A stretch of 64,000 bases of DNA from Moraxella sp. ZY210820 (GCF_030674635.1 NZ_CP089978.1:1922001-1986000); one strand, 5' to 3'. Shown: positions 17,471 through 26,585, counted from the first letter of the stretch. Notes: generated from the letters alone by a model not told the origin. A program made the numbers and translations.

Positions 17471-17536
17471 TATGATGATTTATTGTAAGTTACGATATTT
17501 TTTATACAATGATTATCAATAAAATCAGAAAAATAC

Positions 17537-17565
17537 TTGTTTAACCGTATAGATTAGGCTATATT
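17537..17565 (+). promoter_or_regulatory. Possible promoter of the CoA-transferase gene
   Basis: TTGTTT (17537-17542) and TATATT (17560-17565) are 17 bp apart, 58 bp before the start codon. Confidence 0.4.
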
Positions 17566-17622
17566 AACCCTATTTATGTCTAGGGCTTATCCTAATCCAA
17601 AATTTATGCGTGGAGAAATCAA

Positions 17623-19155
17623 ATGAGTAACGCACATGAGCGTGTAAAACACGAAGGCTTACGCCAAAAAATTATGACAGCTGAACAAGCAGCTGAATTT
17701 GTTAAAGATGGTATGAATCTTGCAATTACTGGCTTTACAGGTGCAGGTTATCCAAAAGCATTACCAACTGCAATTGCGAATAAAGCGAAAGAAGCTCATG
17801 CTCGTGGTGAATCTTTTGGTATTGGCATGGTTACTGGTGCATCAACTGCTCCAGAATGTGATGGTGTTTTGGCTGAAGCAGGAGCAATTAAATTCCGTTC
17901 ACCATTCCAATCTGACCCAACATTGCGTAACAGCATTAACGCAGGCAATACTGCCTACCAAGACATGCACCTATCGCACGTTGAACAACAAATGCGTCAA
18001 GGTTTCTATGGCAAATTTGATATTGCAATTGTAGAAACGGCAGGTATTACTGAAGATGGCAAATTGATTTTTGCAATGGGTATCGGTCATGGCGTAGAAG
18101 CAATTAAAAATGCGGATAAAGTCATCATCGAAGTAAACGCTGCTCAAAATGCTGGCTTAGAAGGTATGCATGATGTGTATGGTGAAGTAGGTTTACCGCC
18201 ACATCGTAAGCCAATTCCATTAGTCGGTGCGTTTGACCGTATCGGTTCACCTTATATGGAATGCCCTGAAGATAAAATCCTTGCGATTGTTTTAACTAAC
18301 GGTGGCGACCGTAACTCTAAATTTGCTGACCCTGATGATACCTCTAAGCGTATCGCAGCACAAATCATCGATTTCTTAGACCATGAAGTAAAAGCAGGTC
18401 GTTTACCGAAGAGCTTATTGCCATTGCAATCAGGCGTGGGTAATGTTGCGAATGCGGTCATGGCTGGTCTTTTAGATGCTCCTTTTGAAGATTTAACAGG
18501 TTATACCGAAGTTTTACAAGACGGTATGCTTGACTTAATCTTAGCAGGTAAAATGAAGCACGCATCTGCAACTGCATTGTCATTTAGTCCAGATGCATTA
18601 CAACGCTTTAACGACAATATCGAATTCTTGCGTGATAAGTTGATTTTACGTCCAATGGAAATCAGTAACAACCCAGAAATTATCCGCCGCCTTGGTATCA
18701 TCGGTATGAATGCGATGATTGAAGCGGACATTTATGGTAACGTGAACTCAACTCACGTGATGGGTACACGCATGATGAACGGTATTGGTGGTTCTGGTGA
18801 CTTTACCCGTAACGGTTTCTTCTCGTTCTATGTCAGCCCATCAACAGCGAAAGATGGTAAGATTTCATCAATTGTGCCAATGGTCAGCCATCACGACCAC
18901 ACAGAACACGATGTCATGTTTATTGTAACAGAACAAGGTATGGCGGATTTGCGTGGTAAATCACCAAAACAACGTGCGAAGTTAATCATTGAAAACTGTT
19001 CACACCCTGATTACCGTGATATGTTGCGTGATTACTATGACCGTGCATTAGTCGCAAGTGAAAAAGCAGGTGGTGTACATACACCACACATCTTGCTTGA
19101 AGCATTGTCTTGGCATCAACGCTTTGTAGAAACAGGCGATATGCGTATTAAATAA
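17623..19155 (+). CDS. Acetyl-CoA hydrolase/transferase family (succinyl-CoA:acetate CoA-transferase type)
   Basis: A 510-residue cytoplasmic class I CoA-transferase, close to Cat1/ScpC/AarC. Visible features are the N-terminal GMNLAITGFTGAGYPKALP, the conserved SGVGNVANAVMAG loop, GYTEVLQDGMLDLILAGK carrying the expected catalytic glutamate, and the C-terminal FIVTEQGMADLRGKSP. Such enzymes move CoA between acetate and succinate (AarC type) or hydrolyse acetyl-CoA. The ATG is preceded by GGAG. Codon choice is that of a well-expressed gene. Exact donor and acceptor cannot be settled from sequence. Confidence 0.88.
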   Translation: MSNAHERVKHEGLRQKIMTAEQAAEFVKDGMNLAITGFTGAGYPKALPTAIANKAKEAHARGESFGIGMVTGASTAPECDGVLAEAGAIKFRSPFQSDPTLRNSINAGNTAYQDMHLSHVEQQMRQGFYGKFDIAIVETAGITEDGKLIFAMGIGHGVEAIKNADKVIIEVNAAQNAGLEGMHDVYGEVGLPPHRKPIPLVGAFDRIGSPYMECPEDKILAIVLTNGGDRNSKFADPDDTSKRIAAQIIDFLDHEVKAGRLPKSLLPLQSGVGNVANAVMAGLLDAPFEDLTGYTEVLQDGMLDLILAGKMKHASATALSFSPDALQRFNDNIEFLRDKLILRPMEISNNPEIIRRLGIIGMNAMIEADIYGNVNSTHVMGTRMMNGIGGSGDFTRNGFFSFYVSPSTAKDGKISSIVPMVSHHDHTEHDVMFIVTEQGMADLRGKSPKQRAKLIIENCSHPDYRDMLRDYYDRALVASEKAGGVHTPHILLEALSWHQRFVETGDMRIK

Positions 19156-19175
19156 TTCTTAAATGAATATTTAAT

Positions 19176-19206
19176 AAATACGGTGGTTTTTAATCACCGT
19201 ATTTTT
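19176..19206 (+). terminator. Terminator, first of two identical copies
   Basis: The hairpin AATACGGTG...CACCGTATT plus a T run ends the CoA-transferase gene. The 31-bp sequence is identical to 20410-20440, beyond the XRE/UPF0174 cassette. A similar hairpin recurs at 24157-24192. Confidence 0.9.
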
Positions 19207-19242
19207 ATTTTGTACTTAAAGATAATATAAAAATTAAAACAA

Positions 19243-19494
19243 TCAATTAGGTATATTTATCGTTAAATTTTCAGTAATTAAATCAACTAATTCTACTTCT
19301 AATGTATCAGCGATTCTGCCCATGACATCAATAGAAACGGATCTTTCCCCCCGTTCTACTTCACCAATGTAAGTACGGCTCACATTTGCATTTAAGGCTA
19401 ATGCTTCTTGGGATAAATCTTTCCAACGGCGAATTTTTCTTAAATTTTGGGCAAAAATAAGGCGTTGGCGATGTGGTGGATTATCATTTTTCAT
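19243..19494 (-). CDS. XRE-family HTH transcriptional regulator
   Basis: An 83-residue protein consisting almost entirely of one Cro/CI-type helix-turn-helix: FAQNLRKIRRWKDLSQEALA, NVSRTYIGEVERGERSVSID and IADTLEVELVDLI. It is transcribed away from the UPF0174 gene across a 131-bp shared control region, so it probably regulates its own gene and that neighbour. It is not an antitoxin by any clear mark, but small XRE proteins often serve as such. Confidence 0.88.
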   Translation of the reverse strand: MKNDNPPHRQRLIFAQNLRKIRRWKDLSQEALALNANVSRTYIGEVERGERSVSIDVMGRIADTLEVELVDLITENLTINIPN

Positions 19495-19562
19495 AGTTTT
19501 TCAATTTTAGATAAAAATAAATATCAAACAACATGATTTAAATATCTAAAAGACAACTATAA

Positions 19563-19591
19563 TTGACAATATATTTATATTTGGATAGAAT
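19563..19591 (+). promoter_or_regulatory. Strong sigma-70 promoter of the UPF0174 gene
   Basis: A perfect -35 TTGACA (19563-19568), a 17-bp spacer and the -10 TAGAAT (19586-19591) lie 34 bp before the start codon. They are within the divergent region shared with the XRE regulator. Confidence 0.7.
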
Positions 19592-19625
19592 GAACCTAAT
19601 TTAAGCGTAAAAGAGGTAATGTAAG

Positions 19626-20390
19626 ATGGCATATCGTCCTGATCCTGACTTGGAGTTTCTTGGTCAATGTTCAGACCATGAACTCAATGATTTAGTAGAT
19701 TGTCTAATTTATGGTAAAGATGGACAGAAACGTTTAACTGAAGAATTGACTATAAGCAGTGCATATAAAAAATATTCGCCACGTCATAGTCATTATTGGC
19801 AAGAAATTGGTGCTGAAATTCAATGTTTTGGTGCAAATAGTATTGCTACAATATTTCGTGGTGGCAAAGGTGTTCCATATAAAGAAGTTTTATGTGATGT
19901 TTGTGATAAATTCAAAGTGAAGTATGATAAAAAGTCAAATACTGTAGAAATAGAGCAAGCATTATTTTTAAAAGTTTTAGCGGACAGTATTGAACAACTT
20001 TCACCTGAAGAAAGACGAGCATTTGCAGAAGAATTAGGTGGTATTGATTTAAATGATTTAACGCCACAAGCTTTGACCATAGCACTTCAATCGTTATTTA
20101 AACTAGGTGGATTTAAATCTTATAAAATAAGTTTAATCGTTGTAAATGCAGTTGTAAAAGCTCTTTTTGGTAAGGGATTAACAATTGCAGCAAATAGAAC
20201 CTTAGTCAAAACATTATCAATCTTGACTGGACCGATTGGTTGGACAATTTCAGGGGTTTGGACAGCCATAGATATTGCTTCTCCTGCTATGCGTGTTACG
20301 ATTCCTGCTGTTTTTGAAGTTGCATTATTACGTCAGCGTATCATGGCAAAAGGAACGAGTGATTATGCTTTAATTGAGCAATTATATTGA
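19626..20390 (+). CDS. UPF0174 (YaaW-like, DUF3944) protein
   Basis: A 254-residue protein resembling E. coli YaaW. Shared blocks are PDLEFLGQCSDHELNDLVD at the start, HYWQEIGAEIQCFGANSIA (about 58-76), a helical region around SIEQLSPEERRAFAEELGG, a hydrophobic Gly-rich stretch (about 160-230) and the C-terminal RVTIPAVFEVALLRQRI. The function of the family is unknown. The hydrophobic third suggests membrane association. With the divergent XRE gene it forms a cassette between two identical terminators. Confidence 0.8.
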   Translation: MAYRPDPDLEFLGQCSDHELNDLVDCLIYGKDGQKRLTEELTISSAYKKYSPRHSHYWQEIGAEIQCFGANSIATIFRGGKGVPYKEVLCDVCDKFKVKYDKKSNTVEIEQALFLKVLADSIEQLSPEERRAFAEELGGIDLNDLTPQALTIALQSLFKLGGFKSYKISLIVVNAVVKALFGKGLTIAANRTLVKTLSILTGPIGWTISGVWTAIDIASPAMRVTIPAVFEVALLRQRIMAKGTSDYALIEQLY

Positions 20391-20409
20391 TAGATTTATC
20401 AATAAATAT

Positions 20410-20440
20410 AAATACGGTGGTTTTTAATCACCGTATTTTT
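20410..20440 (+). terminator. Terminator, second identical copy
   Basis: This is the same 31 bp as 19176-19206, ending the UPF0174 gene. It carries the hairpin AATACGGTG...CACCGTATT and a T run. Confidence 0.9.
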
Positions 20441-20454
20441 TTAATATTTAATAT

Positions 20455-20802
20455 TTAATTTATATCTAACTGAATTTTTTCCAGTTTTGTGCGTAAATCA
20501 GGCAATCCTGTTTGGATCGTTTCCCATACAACAGCCAAATCAATATCAAAATAACCATGTGCGATACGATTTCTCATACCACGCATACTTCGCCATTCAA
20601 TGTGCGGATTTTGTTGCGTAAATTCGCTGTATTCATTCATCAATTTCGTTGATGCTTCACCAATAATAATTAAGTTCATAATACAGGCTTGTTGTGTACG
20701 CTTATCTTCTAAAAATTCATCAAAAGTTAATCCTTCTACATAAATTAAAGTGTCTTGAATCGCTATTTTCATGTGTTGAATATAATCATTTTGGCGGTTC
20801 AT
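20455..20802 (-). CDS. hepT: HepT-like ribonuclease toxin (DUF86/HEPN)
   Basis: A 115-residue HEPN toxin of the DUF86 family. The motif R-x4-H-x-Y is present as RNRIAHGY (about residues 76-83) and is the RNase active site plus the AMPylated tyrosine in the Shewanella HepT-MntA system. Upstream, IMNLIIIGEASTKL matches the family helix. The start overlaps the mntA stop in an ATGA junction. It lies between the UPF0174 cassette and the dehydrogenase gene. Confidence 0.9.
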   Translation of the reverse strand: MNRQNDYIQHMKIAIQDTLIYVEGLTFDEFLEDKRTQQACIMNLIIIGEASTKLMNEYSEFTQQNPHIEWRSMRGMRNRIAHGYFDIDLAVVWETIQTGLPDLRTKLEKIQLDIN

Positions 20803-21092
20803 AACGGTATCGCTTCCTGTAAAACTTGTTCACGAAATTGAATGGGTAAATCATACGGAGTTTTAACATCGACTTTAATGCCGAGCAAATCTTCAAGTTC
20901 ACATTGTAAACCACCTAAATCAAATAATGTGGTGCTAGGCAAGGCATCAACTAGCAAATCTAAATCACTGTTTTCATTATCTTTTTTATGAATAATTGAA
21001 CCAAAAATGCGTGGATTCGCCACATTAAATTGTTGAATAACTTGGCTAATAAGTAAGCGGTTATTTGCTAAAATTTCAGATGGTTTAGGCAT
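20799..21092 (-). CDS. mntA: MntA-type nucleotidyltransferase antitoxin
   Basis: A 97-residue MNT-domain protein with the catalytic GS-x10-DxD motif in FGSIIHKKDNENSDLDLLVD (about residues 30-49). In the known system MntA transfers AMP to HepT and so blocks its RNase. The ribosome-binding site AGGAG precedes the ATG. Here the antitoxin comes first and the toxin second, which is the reverse of the 2.1-2.8 kb pair, so the two loci are not recent duplicates. Confidence 0.9.
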   Translation of the reverse strand: MPKPSEILANNRLLISQVIQQFNVANPRIFGSIIHKKDNENSDLDLLVDALPSTTLFDLGGLQCELEDLLGIKVDVKTPYDLPIQFREQVLQEAIPL

Positions 21093-21246
21093 TTTAAACT
21101 CTCCTATTTTTTCACATTCTAACTGAAATCATGATGAATGAAAAGTCTGTTAAATTCAAATTCGTGGAATGATTCAATATCATCATTTTATCCAAATTGT
21201 ATAGATTGTGTTATAATAAACCATGTTATTTTTAAGGATAAATCCC

Positions 21247-22623
21247 ATGACTGAACGATTTTCGACTGCGATTGACGAATTAAAAGCCAAATTTGGCAAT
21301 GCCTTATCGACCAATTTAACGGTACGAGAGCAACATGCTCATACCATGAGTTGGCTTTCACCACAAGCACCTGATGCCGTTTTAACTGTTACAGATAAAT
21401 ATCAAATTAGTGAAGCGGTTAAAATTTGTAATGCTCATAAAATGCCTGTGATTGCTTTTGGTACAGGTTCGTCATTGGAAGGGCAACTCAACGCACCACA
21501 CGGCGGATTAAGCATTGATATGTCGCAAATGACAGAAGTATTAAGTATCAATGCAGAAGATTTAACCGCTACCGTGCAAGCAGGTGTTACCCGTGAACAG
21601 CTTAATGAAGCCTTACGCCATACAGGATTATTTTTCCCGATTGACCCTGGTGCAAATGCCAGTATTGGCGGTATGACAGCGACTCGTGCATCAGGAACAA
21701 ATGCGGTTCGCTATGGCACGATGAAAGATGTGGTATTGTGCCTAGAAGTAGTATTGCCCAATGGAGAAATCATTAAAACAGGAACACGAGCAAAAAAATC
21801 ATCAGCAGGTTACGATTTAACCCGTTTAATGATTGGTTCAGAAGGAACGTTGGGGATTATTACTGAAATTACCGTAAAATTATTTGGGCAACCTGAATGT
21901 GTGGGCAGTGGTATATGTCATTTTGATAGCATTGATGGTGCGTGCCAAGCGGTAATGCTCACAGTACAATACGGCTTACCAGTGGCTCGTTTAGAATTAT
22001 TGGACGCAACGCAAGTAAAAGCGTGTAATGCCTATTCAAAATTGACTTTAGCGGAAAAACCGACATTATTTGTAGAGTTTCATGGCACAGAAAACAGCGT
22101 AGCGGAACAAGCGGAAATTTTTCAAGGGATTATCAGCGAATATGGCGGTTCAGATTTTAGCTATAGCAGCGATGAAAATGAACGTAAAAAAATGTGGACG
22201 GCTCGTCATAATGCCTACTATGCGACCAAAGCTCTAAAACCAGAATATGAAAGTTTATCAACTGATGCCTGTGTGCCGATTTCTCGTTTAGCGGAATGTG
22301 TAACAGAAACGATTGCCGATATTGAACAACAAGGTATGATTGCTCCTGTGGTCGGTCATGTGGGCGATGGTAATTTCCATGTATTATTATTGTTGGATAA
22401 GAATAATCCTGATGATATTGAAAAGACCAAAGGTATTTTATCTCGTTTGGCGAAACGTGCCATTGCAATGGACGGCACCTGTACAGGTGAGCATGGGATT
22501 GGACAAGGTAAACGTTCCTATATGGAACTTGAACATGGAGCAGAAGCCATCGCCGTGATGAAAGCCATTAAAACTGCTATCGACCCAAATAATATCATGA
22601 ATCCTGATAAGATTTGGTTTTAA
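21247..22623 (+). CDS. FAD-binding D-lactate dehydrogenase / glycolate oxidase (GlcD-type)
   Basis: A 458-residue flavoprotein of the FAD_binding_4/FAD-oxidase_C family. The FAD-binding loop is VIAFGTGSSLEGQ (about residues 68-80), followed by PIDPGANASIGGMTATRASG. The C-terminal half has VVGHVGDGNFHVLLLLD and a closing GEHGIGQGK motif. Cytochrome-linked D-lactate dehydrogenases (LDHD/Dld2) fit best, with glycolate or other D-2-hydroxy acids as alternatives. The ATG at 21247 has AAGGA upstream; the earlier ATG at 21223 does not. It is followed by an MHS-family transporter that may import its substrate. Confidence 0.85.
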   Translation: MTERFSTAIDELKAKFGNALSTNLTVREQHAHTMSWLSPQAPDAVLTVTDKYQISEAVKICNAHKMPVIAFGTGSSLEGQLNAPHGGLSIDMSQMTEVLSINAEDLTATVQAGVTREQLNEALRHTGLFFPIDPGANASIGGMTATRASGTNAVRYGTMKDVVLCLEVVLPNGEIIKTGTRAKKSSAGYDLTRLMIGSEGTLGIITEITVKLFGQPECVGSGICHFDSIDGACQAVMLTVQYGLPVARLELLDATQVKACNAYSKLTLAEKPTLFVEFHGTENSVAEQAEIFQGIISEYGGSDFSYSSDENERKKMWTARHNAYYATKALKPEYESLSTDACVPISRLAECVTETIADIEQQGMIAPVVGHVGDGNFHVLLLLDKNNPDDIEKTKGILSRLAKRAIAMDGTCTGEHGIGQGKRSYMELEHGAEAIAVMKAIKTAIDPNNIMNPDKIWF

Positions 22624-22639
22624 ATCGATGACTTAAAAT

Positions 22640-22683
22640 AGGTAGGTGGATATATTGTATATAATATATTCACCTACTTTTTA
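22640..22683 (+). terminator. Terminator after the dehydrogenase gene
   Basis: The outer stem GTAGGTG (22642-22648) pairs with CACCTAC (22671-22677), with inner AT pairing and a T run after it. Confidence 0.85.
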
Positions 22684-22801
22684 AATGTAACCAAATAATT
22701 TCCACGATAAAAAAATAAATATACAAAAAATAAAAACTTTTGTAATATAGCAAAACAAAAAATTCATATTAACATCAACACGTTGTTTAGGAATGTATGG
22801 A

Positions 22802-24136
22802 ATGACTACTGAAACGCAAACAACTCAAACTTTAAATAACAATCCTTATAAGGTTGCTATTTCATCAATGGTCGGCACAGCTATTGAATTTTATGACTAT
22901 TATATCTATGCAGCAGCAGCAGTATTGGTATTTAGTACACAGTTTTTTAATAAGTCTGACCCAGCGGTAGCGACTTTATTATCATTATCCACATTAGCAT
23001 TGGCATTTATTGCTCGCCCGTTTGGTTCATTATTATTTGGCTACTTTGGCGATAAAATTGGACGTAAAAAAACGCTCGTTGCCTCACTCCTAACCATGGG
23101 GATTTCAACCATCGCCATTGGCTGTTTACCAACCTATGACGATATTGGCATTTGGGCAGCGATTTTATTGTGTATTTGCCGTATCGGTCAAGGTATTGGC
23201 TTAGGCGGTGAATGGGGTGGTGCAGCTCTGGTTGCAGTAGAAAATGCTCCACCTGAAAAACGTGCTTGGTTTGGTATGTTCCCGCAACTCGGTGCTCCAA
23301 TCGGTTTATTTTTAGCAAATGCGGTATTCTTTGGTATTAGCTTAGCGATTGGTCATGAGGCATTGGTAGAATGGGGCTGGCGTATTCCATTTATCGCATC
23401 AATTTTATTGGTTGCAACAGGTTTATATATGCGTATTAGCTTGCATGAGAGCCATGTTTTTGAAGAAGCGGAACAAGCGGGTAAAACCAAAGGTGTACCA
23501 ACCATTGAAGTGTTTAAAAAGAGCTGGTTACAAGTGCTTCAAGGTACTATTATGATTACTGCCTTGTATGTATTGTTCTACATCATGACGGCATTTGCTC
23601 AAGTGTATTCTAAATCACCTGTGAAATATTCTGAAGCAGGCTATCAGATGGGCTTAGGTATCCCTGCCAATACTTATACAGGTTTCTTACTATTTGGTGC
23701 AGTGGTATTTGGTTGTTTTGTTGCCATTTCTGGTGTATTGGGCGATAAAATTGGTCGCCGTAAATTACAGTTGATTGTAACAGCATTGATTGGTATTTTT
23801 GGTTTGTGCTTACCAATGTTCTTGGTTGATGGTACGCCAATGTCGGTCTTAGCATTCCTTGTGATTGGTTTTGCCTTGATGGGTTTGACTTACGGTCCTG
23901 TGGCAGCGATTTTACCTGAAATTTTCCCAACTGAAGTGCGTTATACTGGGGCAAATTTAGCCTATAACTTGGCAGCTATCACTGGTGCATCGATTGCAAC
24001 TTTAGTGGCAATGGCAATCAATGAACAGTACGGTATGATGGGAGTAGGGATTTATCTCACAGCCAATGCAGTATTGAGTATTATTGCTTTCTGGTTCTCC
24101 AAAGAAACTAAAGATGTGGATTTGACTAAACTCTAA
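22802..24136 (+). CDS. MFS transporter, metabolite:H+ symporter (MHS) family
   Basis: A 444-residue protein with 12 predicted membrane segments. The MHS signatures are MVGTAIEFYDYYIYAAAA near the N-terminus, GDKIGRKKTLV between helices 2 and 3, RIGQGIGLGGEWGGAALV, and PTEVRYTGANLAYN late in the protein. Relatives transport shikimate, proline/betaine or dicarboxylates with protons. AGGA lies 9 nt before the ATG at 22802; the ATG at 22793 directly abuts it and is less likely. Downstream of a 2-hydroxy-acid dehydrogenase, so a hydroxy-acid substrate is plausible but unproven. Confidence 0.9.
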   Translation: MTTETQTTQTLNNNPYKVAISSMVGTAIEFYDYYIYAAAAVLVFSTQFFNKSDPAVATLLSLSTLALAFIARPFGSLLFGYFGDKIGRKKTLVASLLTMGISTIAIGCLPTYDDIGIWAAILLCICRIGQGIGLGGEWGGAALVAVENAPPEKRAWFGMFPQLGAPIGLFLANAVFFGISLAIGHEALVEWGWRIPFIASILLVATGLYMRISLHESHVFEEAEQAGKTKGVPTIEVFKKSWLQVLQGTIMITALYVLFYIMTAFAQVYSKSPVKYSEAGYQMGLGIPANTYTGFLLFGAVVFGCFVAISGVLGDKIGRRKLQLIVTALIGIFGLCLPMFLVDGTPMSVLAFLVIGFALMGLTYGPVAAILPEIFPTEVRYTGANLAYNLAAITGASIATLVAMAINEQYGMMGVGIYLTANAVLSIIAFWFSKETKDVDLTKL

Positions 24137-24156
24137 TTTATCATGCTTGATAATAT

Positions 24157-24192
24157 TAAAATACGGTGTTTTTTCAATCACCGTATTTTTAT
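24157..24192 (+). terminator. Terminator after the MHS transporter
   Basis: AAAATACGGTG pairs with CACCGTATTTTT. This is a near-copy of the hairpins at 19176 and 20410, with a slightly different loop. Confidence 0.9.
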
Positions 24193-24227
24193 TGAAAAAT
24201 CATTTTTCACGCATAAAAATGATGTAA

Positions 24228-24290
24228 AAATTAGGAGTGAATTACCATTCGCCCTACACAACATTAATAGCTAATCAAGTTAAGAAAAGT
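24228..24290. repeat. Partial MITE-like repeat (CATTCT family)
   Basis: The sequence contains GAGTGAATTACCATTCGCCC and continues CTACACAACATTAATAGC to AAGTTAAGAAAAG. Read on the minus strand, it matches the ATTGATTnTGTGTAGGGGCGAAT end of the 9.6 kb and 50.2 kb copies. Only one end is well preserved. Confidence 0.45.
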
Positions 24291-24298
24291 ATAATCTA

Positions 24299-24787
24299 TT
24301 AAGATAATGATTTTTCCTGCTGTTTTAATTTAGAACGTACCACCCATTTACCTAAAAATGGTCGCATATAATGAATTAAAGCCAAGAAAATCAACATTGT
24401 ACCCAAATGGCGTGATAAACCTGAGGGATTTAACGTACCATAACTTAATAAGTTATCAATAATCGCATACGAAGCTAACACCGCTACCCATGCTAAAATA
24501 TTATGCTTTTTAATACCCACCGCCAAAAATGCAATGGTACTCATCACAAAAGTTGCAATAAATGAATAAATTGGCATATTGGCGGCAATCGCTGCAATTA
24601 AAAACGCAATAATGGGTAATACAATTTTAAATGCACGATTAATTTGTTGGTCGGTTTCTTCGTACAATTTTAAGGCATTATCTAATTGTTGTTGTTCATT
24701 CAACATCTCTTGCTGTTCATTACTTCTTTTCACCTTTTTCGGTGTACCATAAGTTTTTATTTCATGATTTTTTGCACGGAATGCCAT
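24299..24787 (-). CDS. Small integral membrane protein, unknown
   Basis: A 162-residue protein. The N-terminal 45 residues are charged and Gln-rich, possibly a coiled coil (NEQQEMLNEQQQLDNAL). About four hydrophobic segments follow (53-71, 73-90, 96-112 and 126-141). It ends with a basic cytoplasmic tail. I do not recognise a family. It is convergent with the MHS transporter and divergent from the next small membrane protein. Confidence 0.6.
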   Translation of the reverse strand: MAFRAKNHEIKTYGTPKKVKRSNEQQEMLNEQQQLDNALKLYEETDQQINRAFKIVLPIIAFLIAAIAANMPIYSFIATFVMSTIAFLAVGIKKHNILAWVAVLASYAIIDNLLSYGTLNPSGLSRHLGTMLIFLALIHYMRPFLGKWVVRSKLKQQEKSLS

Positions 24788-24870
24788 AACAAATATTACA
24801 ATTTAACAATGATATTATGTGGATAATAGCATAAAATATCCCTTTTGATAATCATTTTACTCGCTGATTT

Positions 24871-25194
24871 ATGAAATTGATGTTTATTTTAATGGCATTT
24901 ATTTTGCTGTTACCACTGATTACTGTTCCACTTATGCAACGTTTTTCTACACAAACCAAAACGTCTATCTATACCCATTTACATAGTGTTTTTATTTTAA
25001 CTGCAATGCTTGGAAAATGGGTCATGATGTTCCCTATTCATATGCTACAACAACTTGCTATTGGCTTTATCGTATTTAGTATTGGCTATAGTATAAGTCA
25101 AATTGGCAAATGGCGTATCTTTCAAAAAATCATGTTCGGTTTGATGCTACTGTCTAGTGTATGGATACTAGGTTTGATGATAGTTTTATCCTAG
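24871..25194 (+). CDS. Small hydrophobic membrane protein, unknown
   Basis: A 107-residue protein, mostly membrane: hydrophobic segments at about 4-22, 36-54, 62-78 and 87-106. No recognised family and no charged catalytic residues. The ribosome-binding site is poor. The gene is supported mainly by an open frame with normal codon use in a space that is otherwise empty. Confidence 0.5.
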   Translation: MKLMFILMAFILLLPLITVPLMQRFSTQTKTSIYTHLHSVFILTAMLGKWVMMFPIHMLQQLAIGFIVFSIGYSISQIGKWRIFQKIMFGLMLLSSVWILGLMIVLS

Positions 25195-25397
25195 TCTTTG
25201 ATGATGGTTAAAATAATACTTATCAGAAAAACTAATCATTAAAATGAATTATTATTATTACAAATGTCAAAAAAGCTATAGCAAAACTAATGAAAATATT
25301 ATAATATATAAAAATGTAAATTAAAATGGCTTATCATTAAGCCTTGAGTGAGTTACTTAAAATTCATTCAAGACCTATCGCCTATAGGAGGCAAATT

Positions 25398-26573
25398 ATG
25401 TACGATGACCATCATGTCGAATTTGATAAAAATGCACCCATAAACTGGCCAGCAACAATTATGCTGATTGGTTCGCCAATTTTAGCCTTAATTGCTATTC
25501 CAATTTATACCTATTATCATGATTTTAGTATTGCAGCATGGATTAGCTTTTTTGTGCTTTGGGCATATAGTGGCTTAGGTATTACAGCAGGCTATCATCG
25601 TTTATGGTCGCACCGTTCTTATAATGCTTCTTTACCACTCAAAATATTCTTGATGATTGGCGGTACGATGGCAATTCAAAACAGTATTCTTTACTGGTCA
25701 GCAGGACATCGTGTACATCATCGTTTTGTTGATGATGAAGACCATGACCCATACTCAATTAAACGTGGTTTTTGGTTTGCTCACATGGGCTGGATGTTGC
25801 GTAATTATGATTCTGCTCCTAAAGATTTCAGTAATGTCCCTGATTTACTAAATGATAAATTAGTGATGTTCCAACATAATCACTATGTACCCTTTGTGAT
25901 TGTGTGTCATACTGCTATCTTACTGATTACAGGTTGGATTGTTGGCGATGTTTGGGGTGTGATTTTATTAGGTGGCTTATTGCGTTTAATTGTTAGTCAT
26001 CATATGACTTTCTTTATTAACTCACTTTGCCATATGTATGGTAAACGTCCTTATACCGATGAAAATACTGCTCGTGATAATTTCTGGTTAGCGATTTTTA
26101 CTTGGGGTGAAGGCTATCATAATTATCATCATATTTTCCAATACGACTATCGTAATGGTATCAAATGGTGGCAATATGACCCAACAAAATGGTTAATTTG
26201 GTTGAGTTCAAAACTTGGCTTAGCGAGTGATTTACGTAGTATTCCAGAATTTAATATCAAAAAAGCTGAATTGGCCATGAAATTTAAATATGCTGAACAA
26301 GATTTAGCGATTTATGGGCATAATTTAAGTGAAGATATGCAAACCATTAAAACAAAAATTGCTCAAGAATATGATGATTTCTGCACAACAATGAACGAGT
26401 GGAAAGCATTAAAAGAGCAAGAATTAAAAGCTAAAAAAGATGAGTTTAATCATAAAGTTAGCGAAATTGATGGTAAATTAAAAGCAGAATTTGCTACTTT
26501 AGAACATCGTTTAGCTGAACAACAACAACGTTTAGAACATCTGATGAAAGGCATTAGTAAAAAAATAGCTTAA
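25398..26573 (+). CDS. Acyl-CoA (delta-9 type) fatty-acid desaturase
   Basis: A 391-residue membrane diiron desaturase. The three histidine boxes are HRLWSH (about residue 74), HRVHH (about 111) and HNYHH (about 257), with hydrophobic pairs between them. The C-terminal 110 residues are charged and predicted coiled coil (EWKALKEQELKAKKDEF and beyond), an unusual tail for this family. The ATG at 25398 follows a perfect AGGAGG; an upstream TTG would lack one. It likely introduces a double bond into saturated acyl chains for membrane fluidity. Confidence 0.92.
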   Translation: MYDDHHVEFDKNAPINWPATIMLIGSPILALIAIPIYTYYHDFSIAAWISFFVLWAYSGLGITAGYHRLWSHRSYNASLPLKIFLMIGGTMAIQNSILYWSAGHRVHHRFVDDEDHDPYSIKRGFWFAHMGWMLRNYDSAPKDFSNVPDLLNDKLVMFQHNHYVPFVIVCHTAILLITGWIVGDVWGVILLGGLLRLIVSHHMTFFINSLCHMYGKRPYTDENTARDNFWLAIFTWGEGYHNYHHIFQYDYRNGIKWWQYDPTKWLIWLSSKLGLASDLRSIPEFNIKKAELAMKFKYAEQDLAIYGHNLSEDMQTIKTKIAQEYDDFCTTMNEWKALKEQELKAKKDEFNHKVSEIDGKLKAEFATLEHRLAEQQQRLEHLMKGISKKIA

Positions 26574-26585
26574 ACTCAATGTAAA

